Below the pieces are notes generated by a model. That model saw only the letters and a list, made by a program, of their open reading frames with translations, searched no databases and was not told the DNA's origin. The translations under genes and the position numbers were made by a program. Of a stretch of 64,000 nt of DNA, positions 10,801 through 19,949 are shown piece by piece (position 1 is the first letter of the stretch; each line of letters opens with the position of its first letter). This DNA is from Owenia fusiformis (taxonomy: Eukaryota; Annelida; Polychaeta; Sabellida; Oweniidae), in NCBI GenBank assembly GCA_903813345.2, contig CAIIXF020000002.1, positions 21,778,455 through 21,842,454 of the forward strand. Direction: 5' to 3'.

Positions 10801-13800
10801 TAGCCACCTTTTTTTGACAAGCATATTACATCATCATTCTGCATTCATAACAAATTGTTATACTTTTCTCTATAATTAAGATTGAAACACTCGTGTATCC
10901 TTATTTCCCTGACAACTCTAATAATAATTTTATTTATGTAGTGGTCATAATCTGAGTCAAGACCTCAATGGGCATACATGCAAACCACCAGCAGTAAAAC
11001 CCTTAAAGCGGAACACCATTGCTTCTGTTAAAACTAAAAAGTGTTCTACTAAGGAGGTGTTATACTGTAGAGGTGTTCCACTTCTAAAAGTGTTCCACTA
11101 TACAGGTTTTACTGCATTTATCAAGATTATTTTTCTCCATTAGGTTATCCTGCAATGGGGCTTTATCTGAATAGAACAGGGAGGCATATACTCTATGAAT
11201 GTGAATGGCCTTATTATGATCGTTTCTTTGACAAGGTTAGATGCTGCAAAACTTGATGTAGCGAAATAGTATAAGAGCTTTTATGAAATTATGAATGAAG
11301 ATGGAATGCTTCCAGAAACCCTTTTATTGATAGGATGCCTTTATGCAGGCTCTTCAAGTTTACAAAATTATTAAGCTTCCTTAACAGTTGTCTTGCCTAA
11401 AAGCCTTTGTACACCCTCTCTGTCTGTCATGCTATGATTTGGGAAACGAATTCAAGACAGGAGATGATGTGGGGGGAAGGACAAGTGTGATCCCCAATGT
11501 AAATGGGCAGTGGTGTTCTGTGCCAAATTGTGTGTCAACTGTTGGTGTAAGGATATATATATATTGTTTTAGGCTACCCCACAATGAGTAGGTACCTGAA
11601 CCTTACTGGGCATAAGATCCTATACTCTTGTGAATGGCCTCTCTATGACCATGAACATGTAAGATTAAGCTTTTAACCTGTAATATGCAGCCTACAGTTA
11701 AACCCAATAAAGTGAACACCTTTTTAATGCGATTAGTCTGGAAAATTGTATAGTACAGTATTCAGTGATCTCCCCAGCATTAAAGCAAGTGGGCACAGCA
11801 CCCACCTGAAAATTCATTTGCACCCACTTGAAAATGAGAAAAATCATGAAAAATAGGCATATTTTGGGCAGAATTGTGAAAATTAGAACTTTGCACCTTC
11901 CTGAGAAAAAATCCTTGGGAGATCACTGGTATTGTATGTCAAAATCAATATTCTAGTAATTTTTCAGATTTTTATTGATCATATATCTAGGTGTTTATTT
12001 CAACTGGTTTAACTATATCACTGAATGTGCTGTTTGCTGGTACACGTTGCTCAACTGCTATTCTGTTCAATCCCACCCTAACAGCCTCGTCTGTATGCAT
12101 GATTTTGTCCCATCTCAAAGCAGGACTGCAAGGTAGGAAAAACTGTCCATCTCCTCTGCAGTCCTGCATTTGGGGAATGCCCATATACTAATCACCTTGA
12201 GAATTAGCTTTGATTATGTACAGTAAAACATCTCACATTTGCATGCAGATCAAGGAGCACTGTTAATCCAAATACCGTATTCTCTGTAATTACCGCCCAC
12301 TCTCTAATAAGCGCCCACCCCGCTTCACAAAGTTCAAGAAACATCGAGGAATCAACAAGAATTGAAGAATATATCAGGAAAAAAATATTTCTCAAAATCC
12401 AGGAGCGGGCGATAATAGAGTACTTACCCTAAAACTGCTGTAAACACGACGCGTTTTGTAATTCTATGCATCCTCTCGATACATATCTATCGATGGGTGC
12501 TTCCCACACCATACCATGCTAATATTGTCTCCAAATAGTCCATAATGAATGAAGGAATTGTTCTTTATCGTCATTCAGAAATTTCAAAAGCTACTGCGCA
12601 GATGTTCTGCGCATGTCAAGGTCGTGAACTTTCTGGTTTCTTTTTAATGTTTCTCGACTTTTACACGACTTTTGCACGAATAATGATGATCTCTCATCAA
12701 ATTAGAAATAATGTATAACTTTAGATCGATATCCAGCAGTCTCTAGTGGAAATATTGAAGGTAATCGGCGATAATGACAAAGTGGGCGTGCCGGAAATAA
12801 ATTAGACATAGGCGGGTCTTCAACCACTGTCAATATTGTCTAAGCGATCTTTACCGTATTCTCTCCAATAACAGCACTTGTCATATTATTATAAAAATAT
12901 GTTGAAGAAAATGCATTCTTGTCAAGAAAAATTGCCATACATGAAATTCCTCGGGATTTCTGATTTCTTTCATACATGGGCGCTTATTAGAATGGTCTAA
13001 ATAATGTATTTTCAATTTTCTAAACGCCCCGGGCGCTAATTACAGAGAATACGGTAATTACACTCTTTAAGATGATAGTCATCTTAAATACAAATTGATT
13101 TTGTATTCTTCCATTCAGAACCTCACCATCCAGTATATTACCATCCAACACGTCACCTCATCAGCATGCTTAAGTGAAAATATATTTTTGATTTTATTTT
13201 CATGAATAAGATATGCAAATGTGATATGTTTTGCTGTACATATTATAAGCTTGCATGGCTGCTTCTTCATATTTTAGTTTTTTTCTATCACAGGGTACCC
13301 CACAATGTCCTTCTATTTGAATCAAACAGGGAGAAAAATAGTATATTCCTGTGAATGGCCTAATTATCTGCAACAAGAAAAGGTCAATATTATGATTTTA
13401 TTTATTTTAATTAATTGCACCGACAGCTTGCAGTTTATCTATAGCACTAACTCCACATAATGTATTTCATATGTGAAGTCTTTTCATGCACAAAACTGAG
13501 ATGAAATGGGAATATGGGAGATTGATCCATTGCTTACGAATGCATAAAAAGACATGAATAGGTTGAAATATGTGTATTTAGCCCTTAATATGTTTAACAT
13601 CTCTTTTAATTAAATTATTATCTTGTTTCATATTTAACAAAATCATTCTAAATCATTGATTTTTCTTATATTCTTATCACTGACTGACAAGCTTTTTTAT
13701 TTTTGCCACTTGAAAAATGAATATTGATAAATAATAAAAAATAAACTCTTCTATTTTTTTTTTTTGGGGGGGGGGGGTATTTGAAAGGATTTACCTGAAT

Positions 13801-16800
13801 AACTGGTAGATTAATAACGAGTAGATTTACCTTAGAACCATGCAAAAATACCAGGATGTACATTGACTAGGATTAAAAGTTGTAATATGTAAACAATATT
13901 TAAATGTAGTTTTCTGATATCGAAACAAATCCATTGGCTTAAATGTTATGGTTAAAACTAAAATAAATCAGATAAGAAGGTTGTTATTGAAATATTTGAA
14001 TAAATTAGTATGCCTTATTATAAGTGCAATTTACGAATAGTTAATGTAACAATAATTATCGCAATTTGTGCTCAAATATAAATGTTCCACTTATTATGGC
14101 CCTTCCTGTACTTTGGTCGGTCATGTATGCAAGGAACATGTTTAATACCTTTTAGCTTATCCTGCATTTGGACATTGGATGAACAAAACTGGTAGACACA
14201 TGGTATACTCCTGTAGTTGGCCAGCGTATCAGAGCGGCCATATGACGGTAACGTCTTTGTGAATTCATTTCATGTCCTTTCATTTAAGAACTGAAAGTAT
14301 GGCATGATGATACTGTTATTAGTAAATACATTTATCTGAGAGAATTGAATGAAATCTGTGGGTAAAAGCTAGCATTAAGTTACATGATTTAGGCTAATAT
14401 AGTTTTGTTTTGTTTACTCATCGTTAAGCATGGTCATGTGATGGCAATGTAAATGAAAAGCATCTGTTGTTGTGGCCATTTTGGAAACTTAAATTCAAAA
14501 TGGCAGACCTAGCAGGTTTTTGAATAATATTATTAAACTAGCATACGATGTTATATTTAGAGCAAAACCTGAGACAATTGGTGATATCAGTAGCCTAAGG
14601 TCTCTTGATACCCAATGAAATACGCAATTTACTTCTATTAATTTAAATGTGATCATATGATATCATCATACCACTTATTGTAAATGCGTAAAGTCACAAT
14701 TCCGCGTATATGTTTGTCACCAGTCAGTGCTTGTGAAAAGTGTGGTACCCTAAGGCATTGTCTCAAGAGTAAGAGTATACATATTACACAAAATCCAATT
14801 TTATGACCTGTTAGACCAAGCCAGGAGAAGAGGTGCACTAAAAAGATTAGAGATGCTGCCTGTCATAACCTGCCCACTAAAGAAAAACAATTTGCACTGA
14901 TAAACCCCCTATGGGCATCTAGTGCCAATCCTGTAAATGTAGCACTAGATAATTCTACTACATGAATAAAAAAAATATGTAAAATGAATGCAAAACAATT
15001 GAGACAATGCCTAGTTGTAGACTAGTTGTTGATCACTATTTTAATATTAGGTATATAAAGGGAACATGCTCTTTACTCGTTTACTTGATTAATGGGTGAT
15101 ACTTAGATTCTTTATTACTCTCCTGTATATAAATTCATCCTTGGTTTTAGTTTGTAAAAATAACAATTTTTATTTACTAATAAATAACAGTTTGTAGAAT
15201 TAGATTAGAATTAGAGCTTTTTGCATAACGAAAATATATTTGAAAAAGTTATAAAGCTGGGTTTGATAAATATTGAAGTCATTAAAGTTAACAGTACCAT
15301 CTTAAAAAAGTGAAAGCAAATTATAATGAATTTTTTCATGTTATTTTGTCTATTGCCGTTTTAAGCTAATTTACCCCTTATTTTCCAGCCGGATTATCCT
15401 TCAATTGCCAAGTACTGTAACTTGTGGCGTAACTATGGCGATATCCAGGACTCATGGGATAGTGTCCAAGATATTATCACTTGGTTCGGGAAAGATGCTG
15501 GCAACTTCAGTGCTGTAACTGGTCCCGGGGCATGGAATGATCCTGACATGGTGTGTACTAAACATTGATAATTTCAAGCTCTAAATAGGCCTTGACACCA
15601 GAGGGTTTTTATGTCACCACCACAAGTGATGACATTGTTATAGTCTCCAACTTCTTTTGTGGATGGTGTTCAGTGTTTTGTGGTTTGAGTTCAGTGTTTG
15701 GTATCCAGTATTTGGTTGTTGGTGTTTGATGGTTGGTGTCTGTAACAAATGGCAGGTGGTGACATTTTGCATGTCTATTCCTTGTTCATTTCTGGGAGTG
15801 CTTGCTATTTTACTAGCCAAATGTGCATAATGTGATATTCTCGACTTTGTAAATGTAGTCCTATTACAGAAATTTTAAACTTAGTTTGTGAAAATTTGAT
15901 AAAACAGGAAAATTTCTAGGACAGAAATATCCAGATTTGGTGATTTGAAAAATTTGCACATTTGCATAGAATTGCCCTCCAAATGGTGCCATTTTCTACA
16001 CCTTGATATGGTGGAAAGTCCTGTTGTTTTTTCAGTTGATTATCGGAGACTATGGTTTGAGTATTGACCAGCAAAAGGCGCAGATGGCCATGTGGGCAAT
16101 GATGGCAGCACCGTTGATCATGTCGACAGATCTGCGTAACATCCGTCCCGAATCTAAGGCTATCCTGCAGAACAAGGGAGTCATAGCTATTAACCAAGAT
16201 CCCATGGGAAAGATGGGCAAGGTTGTTTACACTGTAAGTACTTCCTTGATTATCTCTGAAGGTCTAAGCAACTAGCATTAGTTAAGTAGGTATGTACAGG
16301 GTGGTCAAAAAAGTTAAAAGCTACAATTCTACGTTCTAACAATTTTTGACATATATAGAACCTATAACCTGCATGTCATGTGCATGTGTAGACTGTTCTT
16401 CTTTTAGTTCATATCAGAACATAACCTTTGATTCGATTCCCAGGGCTCGATTCAATAGTTTCTACTTAGTTCTACTTCTTCTATCTGAGCAAAAAATGTA
16501 ACTTTATGTGAACTATGTAGTACATATTACCTAAACACATCATGCACTTTGTGTGAACCACCTTAATTAATAAACAAATAACTCTGTATAAATTGCATAA
16601 ATCTATAATGTACTTGGTTTATATATTACTATGATTATGTCTAATGCATTTTACAAGTACAGGGTGGTCCAAAAAATGGTACACTTGCATTTTAAAAATG
16701 AATATTGCATTATCAGAATCAGAATGATTACTGCACTTAGTGTATATCTTAATATGTAAATGCACTTAGTTAAACCATTGACACATTCTCCTTTACAGCA

Positions 16801-19074
16801 ATCAAATGTGCAATTGTGGTCTCGACCCATTCTACCAGAGGGCAGCGTAGCCTTTGCTTACCTCTACACTGGAACGGGTGGCACCCCATCACATATACAA
16901 GATGTCGTTACAAATGCTGGACTCACGAGCTCTAGGGGTTACAATGTCACATGCGCTTTTACAGGGAAACATATTGGATATTTCAAACCTACGGACAAGT
17001 TTGATTTACATGTGGACCCTACTGGGGTTTTCCTTGGAATTGCAAAAATCTTTTAAATCACAACGAACAAGTGCCATAATGTTGGTTTAGATATGCAAAT
17101 TGCGATAATGATTTTCCCCATTGTATTGAAATTTCTCAATTTTGTATCTGTGATTGTCTCAAAACAACAATTTTATGGGTGCAATGAATTTTCACGTGGT
17201 GCCTATTTAATGTGATCACTGATAGAAGCAGTGATTTTGAAGTAATTAATGCAGATTGGATATTCAATCTACACTATAAATGTATAATATAAGAGTAATA
17301 CAATCACCATGTAGACTTGTTCAGTATTAGTACTTTTAAGTAATGATTAAACAAATGCCTTTAGAATATTGGATGCACTTCAACATAGAATTAAAAAGTA
17401 ATTTTAATGTACTGCAGTATAAGAACCCCAATAAGAACACACTTTATGTATTTTTGTGTTTGTTGAGATAGGGTAAGGGTATCTAAAATTGCAACAACAT
17501 GATATACCTATAGTATATAATATAACATGAAGTACAGTAATATGTCTTACTCAAACACCACAGGGACTAGCAAAAAATGCTCAGAGTCAGAACAATCGGT
17601 GTTCACATTTCAAGGTTCCTTCAACAAAGGAGTCAATTGGAGATAACAAAATTGAAAGTCACTTTTATGTCACCAAGTTGGTATTTAGTTAATAGTAGTT
17701 TTCAAGTGGAGTACATTGGACCACAGCTGCTTTGCATTACAGCTGCTTAATAAAATACAACTGCTTAAAAAAACACAGCTACGTTACTTTTTATACCAGA
17801 AACAGCTCAATTTGACATATTATTACATTCCAGTTGTAATCTGAAGACCTATACATTTCATTGTATTAATATAATTATGTGTAATCCTTTAAAAGGGATT
17901 AATATTATGTGTACAAAATGATCAAGATATTTAAATAAAATATTAATTTTGAAATATAATTTATAAAAGTCTTTCTTAATTAATGATGCAGTTAAGCCTG
18001 TATAAAACATTGATAACATTGCAGGTATAGTAAAAAAAATTCCCCTAAACTTGGATATTCGTCAGTTTCAATGGATCTTTTTGGTGCTTAATAACTGTAC
18101 AATTGATAATGTGTTGAATAAAACATTATCTGTCCAATACAAGATAAGATATTTCACTTTTTGTGATACCATAACATTTGCTCTATCTATCTATGGGGAA
18201 TCTGCCCATCCTAGAAGTCACATTGTCAAAGAAAATTAAAGGAGGGGGAGTTGTTTGTAGAATGAATCGGGGGAGTTTTTTCATGTGTTTTGCTTCTGTT
18301 TTTCATTCAAAAACATCAATACGCTTTATAACATTTTATTGACTATAAGATTGCACCATATAATCCCAGAAAATATTTTTCACTTTTATAAGGATTATCT
18401 TTGGATTAACACCCAGGTATTTTCATTTTTCAAGCCTCAGAGGACTAGGAATCCTTGTGCTCAACGCTTTTGAATTATATAAATACTGTTTCAAATAGGT
18501 TTCATGTATGCCAATAATTTCTCAAATTGTGTAAACTGAACACATTCCTTAATCCCTAGAATTTTCTCTTTGAGGAATTTCCCAAAGAAATCCAATGGTA
18601 CAGTTCCAAGCAGATTTTGAGATAACGAGAAAGTAAATCTTTAATACACACCTTATTGGGTTGCGATATAAACCAAAACAATTTCAATATACTGTAAATG
18701 AGTATGGAATAAGCCATAATGAATTTAACTTTGTCGATCTTATATAACTCTTATGACTCTGACTCGTATATTACACTTATAATTTCCATTCCTTGTTTCC
18801 CCAACAGAACAAAGACAAGATACAAGTGTGGCACAGGTATCTCGCAGACAGCAGCTCAGCTATAGCCATACTCAACCCCCGCACAGATGGGACCCCCTAT
18901 GAATTCACGGATACACTCTCTAACATGGGAGCCAACATGCAACCTGTGTATATGGTACATGATGTCTTCACTGGGAAGAAATTTGGACAAATTAATGTGG
19001 ATGAACCATTTAAGATTCAAGTTAACCCTACAGGGGTGGTTTTGATCAAGTGCCTCAATCAGCACCCTGTTTAA
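7703..19074 (+). CDS. GH27 alpha-galactosidase / alpha-N-acetylgalactosaminidase with alternative exon cassettes
   Basis: Secreted or lysosomal retaining glycosidase removing terminal alpha-Gal or alpha-GalNAc. Constant exons: 1 (7703-7851), 2 (8502-8676), 5 (15389-15550), 6 (16036-16233). Alternatives: exon 3 as 8935-9109 or 9537-9711; exon 4 as 11144-11235, 11573-11658, 13294-13382 or 14156-14247; exon 7 as 16799-17056 or 18808-19074. The path 1-2-3a-4d-5-6-7a gives 402 residues (human NAGA about 411, GLA 429). Signal peptide (residues 1-16), [18 protein letters not shown], nucleophile in LK(F)DGC, acid/base Asp in [16 protein letters not shown], then a beta domain. A cag just before the start (7696-7698) suggests a 5' UTR intron. 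It is closest to GLA and NAGA together; I cannot choose one name because the specificity residues vary by exon. Confidence 0.92.
8195..8330. repeat. Intronic hairpin, ~60-bp arms
   Basis: In glycosidase intron 1. The left arm 8195-8254 and right arm 8271-8330 are inverted copies with a few mismatches and a 16-base loop; the core CTAACTGCAGTTAG is palindromic. It could be a small foldback element or an RNA structure in the pre-mRNA. Confidence 0.65.
8502..8676 (+). CDS. Glycosidase exon 2 (constant)
   Basis: 175 nt, phase 2 to phase 0; acceptor tcctag, donor gtaagc. It encodes [20 protein letters not shown] and [20 protein letters not shown]. The two Asp of IDDCW correspond to D92 and D93 of human GLA, which bind the sugar hydroxyls. 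Confidence 0.93.
8935..9109 (+). CDS. Glycosidase alternative exon 3a (GLA-like, LKFDGC)
   Basis: 175 nt, phase 0 to 1; acceptor catag, donor gtaggt. It encodes [44 protein letters not shown]. The nucleophile Asp and the Lys of LKFDGC (human K168 and D170) and both cysteines of the C142-C172 pair are present. It is the same length and phase as exon 3b, 427 bp downstream, which can replace it. Confidence 0.9.
9537..9711 (+). CDS. Glycosidase alternative exon 3b (NAGA-like, VKLDGC)
   Basis: 175 nt, phase 0 to 1; acceptor ctttcag, donor gtcagt. It encodes [52 protein letters not shown]. Catalytic Asp, Lys and the cysteine pair are kept. KLDGC is the form I recall for vertebrate NAGA, while KFDGC (exon 3a) is that of GLA. 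There are no in-frame stops, so it is not a decayed duplicate. Confidence 0.9.
10344..10780. mobile_element. ~435-bp MITE, copy 1
   Basis: Begins CACAGATGCAAGTAGGTAG and ends CTACTCACATCTGG, an inverted pair. A near full-length copy is at 36561-36991 with cleaner ends (CCCAAATGCGAGTAG / CTACTCGCATCTGGG). It contains CCAGTTTCACCACCAGGTGG. Partial copies are at about 18010-18240 and 33703-33955. It lies between exons 3b and 4a. Confidence 0.65.
10995..11115. mobile_element. Small element of the ACAGTAAAACCTG family
   Basis: Inverted ends CAGTAAAACC and CAGGTTTTACTG surround repeats of GTGTTCCACTT. The same ends recur at 22289-22669, 39759-39844 and 42171-42365. It sits immediately 5' of exon 4a. 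Confidence 0.5.
11144..11235 (+). CDS. Glycosidase alternative exon 4a (ECEWPYY)
   Basis: 92 nt, phase 1 to 0; acceptor ccattag, donor gttaga. It encodes [19 protein letters not shown] and [12 protein letters not shown]. The residue equal to human GLA E203 is Glu (11203-11205) and that equal to L206 is Tyr (11212-11214), a pair found in neither human enzyme. The N-glycosylation sequon NRT, equal to human N192, is kept. Confidence 0.9.
11573..11658 (+). CDS. Glycosidase alternative exon 4b (SCEWPLY, galactosidase-type)
   Basis: 86 nt, phase 1 to 0; acceptor gttttag, donor gtaaga. It encodes [19 protein letters not shown] and [10 protein letters not shown]. Glu (11632-11634) and Leu (11641-11643) are exactly the E203/L206 pair of human GLA that admits galactose and excludes the N-acetyl group. 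The sequon NLT is kept. Confidence 0.9.
11765..11932. repeat. Dispersed repeat around a 'cacccac' motif
   Basis: Starts CAGTGATCTCCCCAGC, contains GCATATTTTGGGC and ends near GAGATCACTGG. A second, diverged copy with an insertion is at about 24610-24899. It lies in the intron between exons 4b and 4c. No coding capacity. Confidence 0.5.
12273..13056. mobile_element. 784-bp inverted-end element between exons 4b and 4c
   Basis: Ends are an inverted pair of about 26 bp: TACCGTATTCTCTGTAATTA at the left and its mirror, ending AGAGAATACGGTA, at the right. An extra TACCGTATTCTCTCCAATAA at about 12853 suggests a nested or composite copy. No transposase is seen. Confidence 0.6.
13294..13382 (+). CDS. 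Glycosidase alternative exon 4c (SCEWPNY)
   Basis: 89 nt, phase 1 to 0; acceptor tcacag, weak donor gtcaat. It encodes [19 protein letters not shown] and [11 protein letters not shown]. The position equal to human E203 is Glu (13353-13355); that equal to L206 is Asn (13362-13364), which would make the pocket polar. The sequon NQT is kept. Confidence 0.88.
14156..14247 (+). CDS. Glycosidase alternative exon 4d (SCSWPAY, N-acetylgalactosaminidase-type)
   Basis: 92 nt, phase 1 to 0; acceptor cttttag, donor gtaacg. It encodes [19 protein letters not shown] and [12 protein letters not shown]. Ser (14215-14217) and Ala (14224-14226) are the residues by which human NAGA makes room for the N-acetyl group (S188 and A191). 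The sequon NKT is kept. It is the most diverged of the four copies at the 3' end. Confidence 0.9.
14248..15388 (+). other. Glycosidase intron between exon 4d and exon 5
   Basis: 1.14 kb, AT-rich. I looked for a fifth exon-4 copy (a Cys-x-Trp-Pro codon run with flanking AG and GT) and found none. No repeat with clear boundaries is visible. Confidence 0.6.
15389..15550 (+). CDS. Glycosidase exon 5 (constant, acid/base Asp)
   Basis: 162 nt, phase 0 to 0; acceptor ttttccag, donor gtgtgt. It encodes [20 protein letters not shown], then [11 protein letters not shown]. Arg of LWRN and Asp of YGDIQ equal human GLA R227 and the acid/base D231; Asp-Met of NDPDM equals D266 and M267. Confidence 0.93.
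15608..15790. repeat. Dispersed repeat with the CATTTTGCATG core
   Basis: Starts TTTTTATGTCACCACCACAA, has an internal GTGTTTGGT simple repeat, then TGTAACAAATGGCAGGTGG and GACATTTTGCATG. Related copies are at 8393-8495, 24715-24815 (reverse), 61480-61605 and 63825-63925, so it is a moderately repeated family. All are intronic or intergenic. Confidence 0.6.
16036..16233 (+). CDS. Glycosidase exon 6 (constant)
   Basis: 198 nt, phase 0 to 0; acceptor tttttcag, donor gtaagt. It encodes [53 protein letters not shown] and KVVYT: the end of the barrel and the INQDPLG-type motif common to GH27. It can splice to either last exon. Confidence 0.93.
16799..17056 (+). CDS. Glycosidase alternative last exon 7a
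   Basis: 258 nt, phase 0, ending in TAA; acceptor ctttacag. It encodes [55 protein letters not shown]: the C-terminal beta-sandwich, with the NPTG-type motif as DPTG. Candidate poly(A) signals are ATTAAA at 17346 and AATAAA at 17749. Confidence 0.9.
   Translation, partial: QSNVQLWSRPILPEGSVAFAYLYTGTGGTPSHIQDVVTNAGLTSSRGYNVTCAFTGKHIGYFKPTDKFDLHVDPTGVFLGIAKIF
18808..19074 (+). CDS. Glycosidase alternative last exon 7b
   Basis: 267 nt, phase 0, ending in TAA; acceptor cccaacag. It encodes [59 protein letters not shown] is the usual family form. It is an independent version of the C-terminal beta domain, 1.75 kb beyond exon 7a. An AATAAA is at 19363-19368. Confidence 0.9.
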   Translation, partial: NKDKIQVWHRYLADSSSAIAILNPRTDGTPYEFTDTLSNMGANMQPVYMVHDVFTGKKFGQINVDEPFKIQVNPTGVVLIKCLNQHPV

Positions 19075-19767
19075 GAAGGATTTTGAAACAAAAGGGTTAA
19101 ATCTATGGTGACATGATCTTATCAATTAAACTGATACATGGGCAGCTGTAATGTCTAGCTACACAGAGACATAAACTGATGTTAAATGCTGTTCATGCAG
19201 AAGGAGAAATGTAAGCTGAAACATGGTTATATGTTACTTATACAAGGGGTGGTTCATAAATATTGGGACATATTTTGTAGAAAGTTTCAGAAGTCATCCC
19301 CAGAGAAACAACTGTAAGTATCTGAGTATCGTTATTTTGACTATGGACTTTCTTTTGTTCTTAATAAAGAAAACAAAGAGTGAACAAAAAGGTCCCATGA
19401 TTTGATAATTCATCTGCACTATAATTCATTGATAAGCCCTCAAATACTTATATAATCATTACTTATGCTCAATGTCTAGGTGATGTGATTGTGAATGCAA
19501 CCCATATTTTATTTTTATATCTCTTAAAATGTTCACGATTCAACTGTAGCCAGTAAAATCATGATTGAAATTGCTATATATTTTTTAAAAATAAATATTG
19601 AACAAACACTTTAATAATTATATTTTGACTGCATTGTATTTCTATATTATGTTTAATATACAGTGTAATTCTAAACAAATGTAAGACACTTGTTTTAATG
19701 CCAGGGCCTAATTCTCCAAATTATCAAGAATTATGATTCGTGGAATTCACTTATCGTTTACTGGATT

Positions 19768-19949
19768 GCCATAGCAACCTCATTTATCAAATACAACACT
19801 GCTATAGCAACCTCATTTATCAAATACAACAATGCCATAGCAACCTCATTTACTGAATACAACATTGCCATAGCAATATCATTCATCAAATACAACATTG
19901 CCATAGCAACATCAGTTATCAAATACAACATTGCTATAGCAACCTCATG
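19768..19949. repeat. 33-bp minisatellite, about 5.5 copies
   Basis: Units start at 19768, 19801, 19834, 19867, 19900 and 19933, each with GCCATAGCAACCTCATTTAT followed by CAAATACAACATT. Because 33 is a multiple of three, the minus strand stays open with an 11-residue repeat; this is not evidence of a gene. Confidence 0.9.

Noticed and set aside
14248-15388. A fifth exon 4 copy or third exon 3 copy
   Set aside because: No Cys-x-Trp-Pro or LDGC-type codon run with splice sites was found in this or the other glycosidase introns.
16290-16680. Mariner element between GTACAGGGTGGTC at ~16297 and TACAGGGTGGTCC at ~16660
   Set aside because: The two ends point the same way, not inward, so they are two separate fragments rather than one element.
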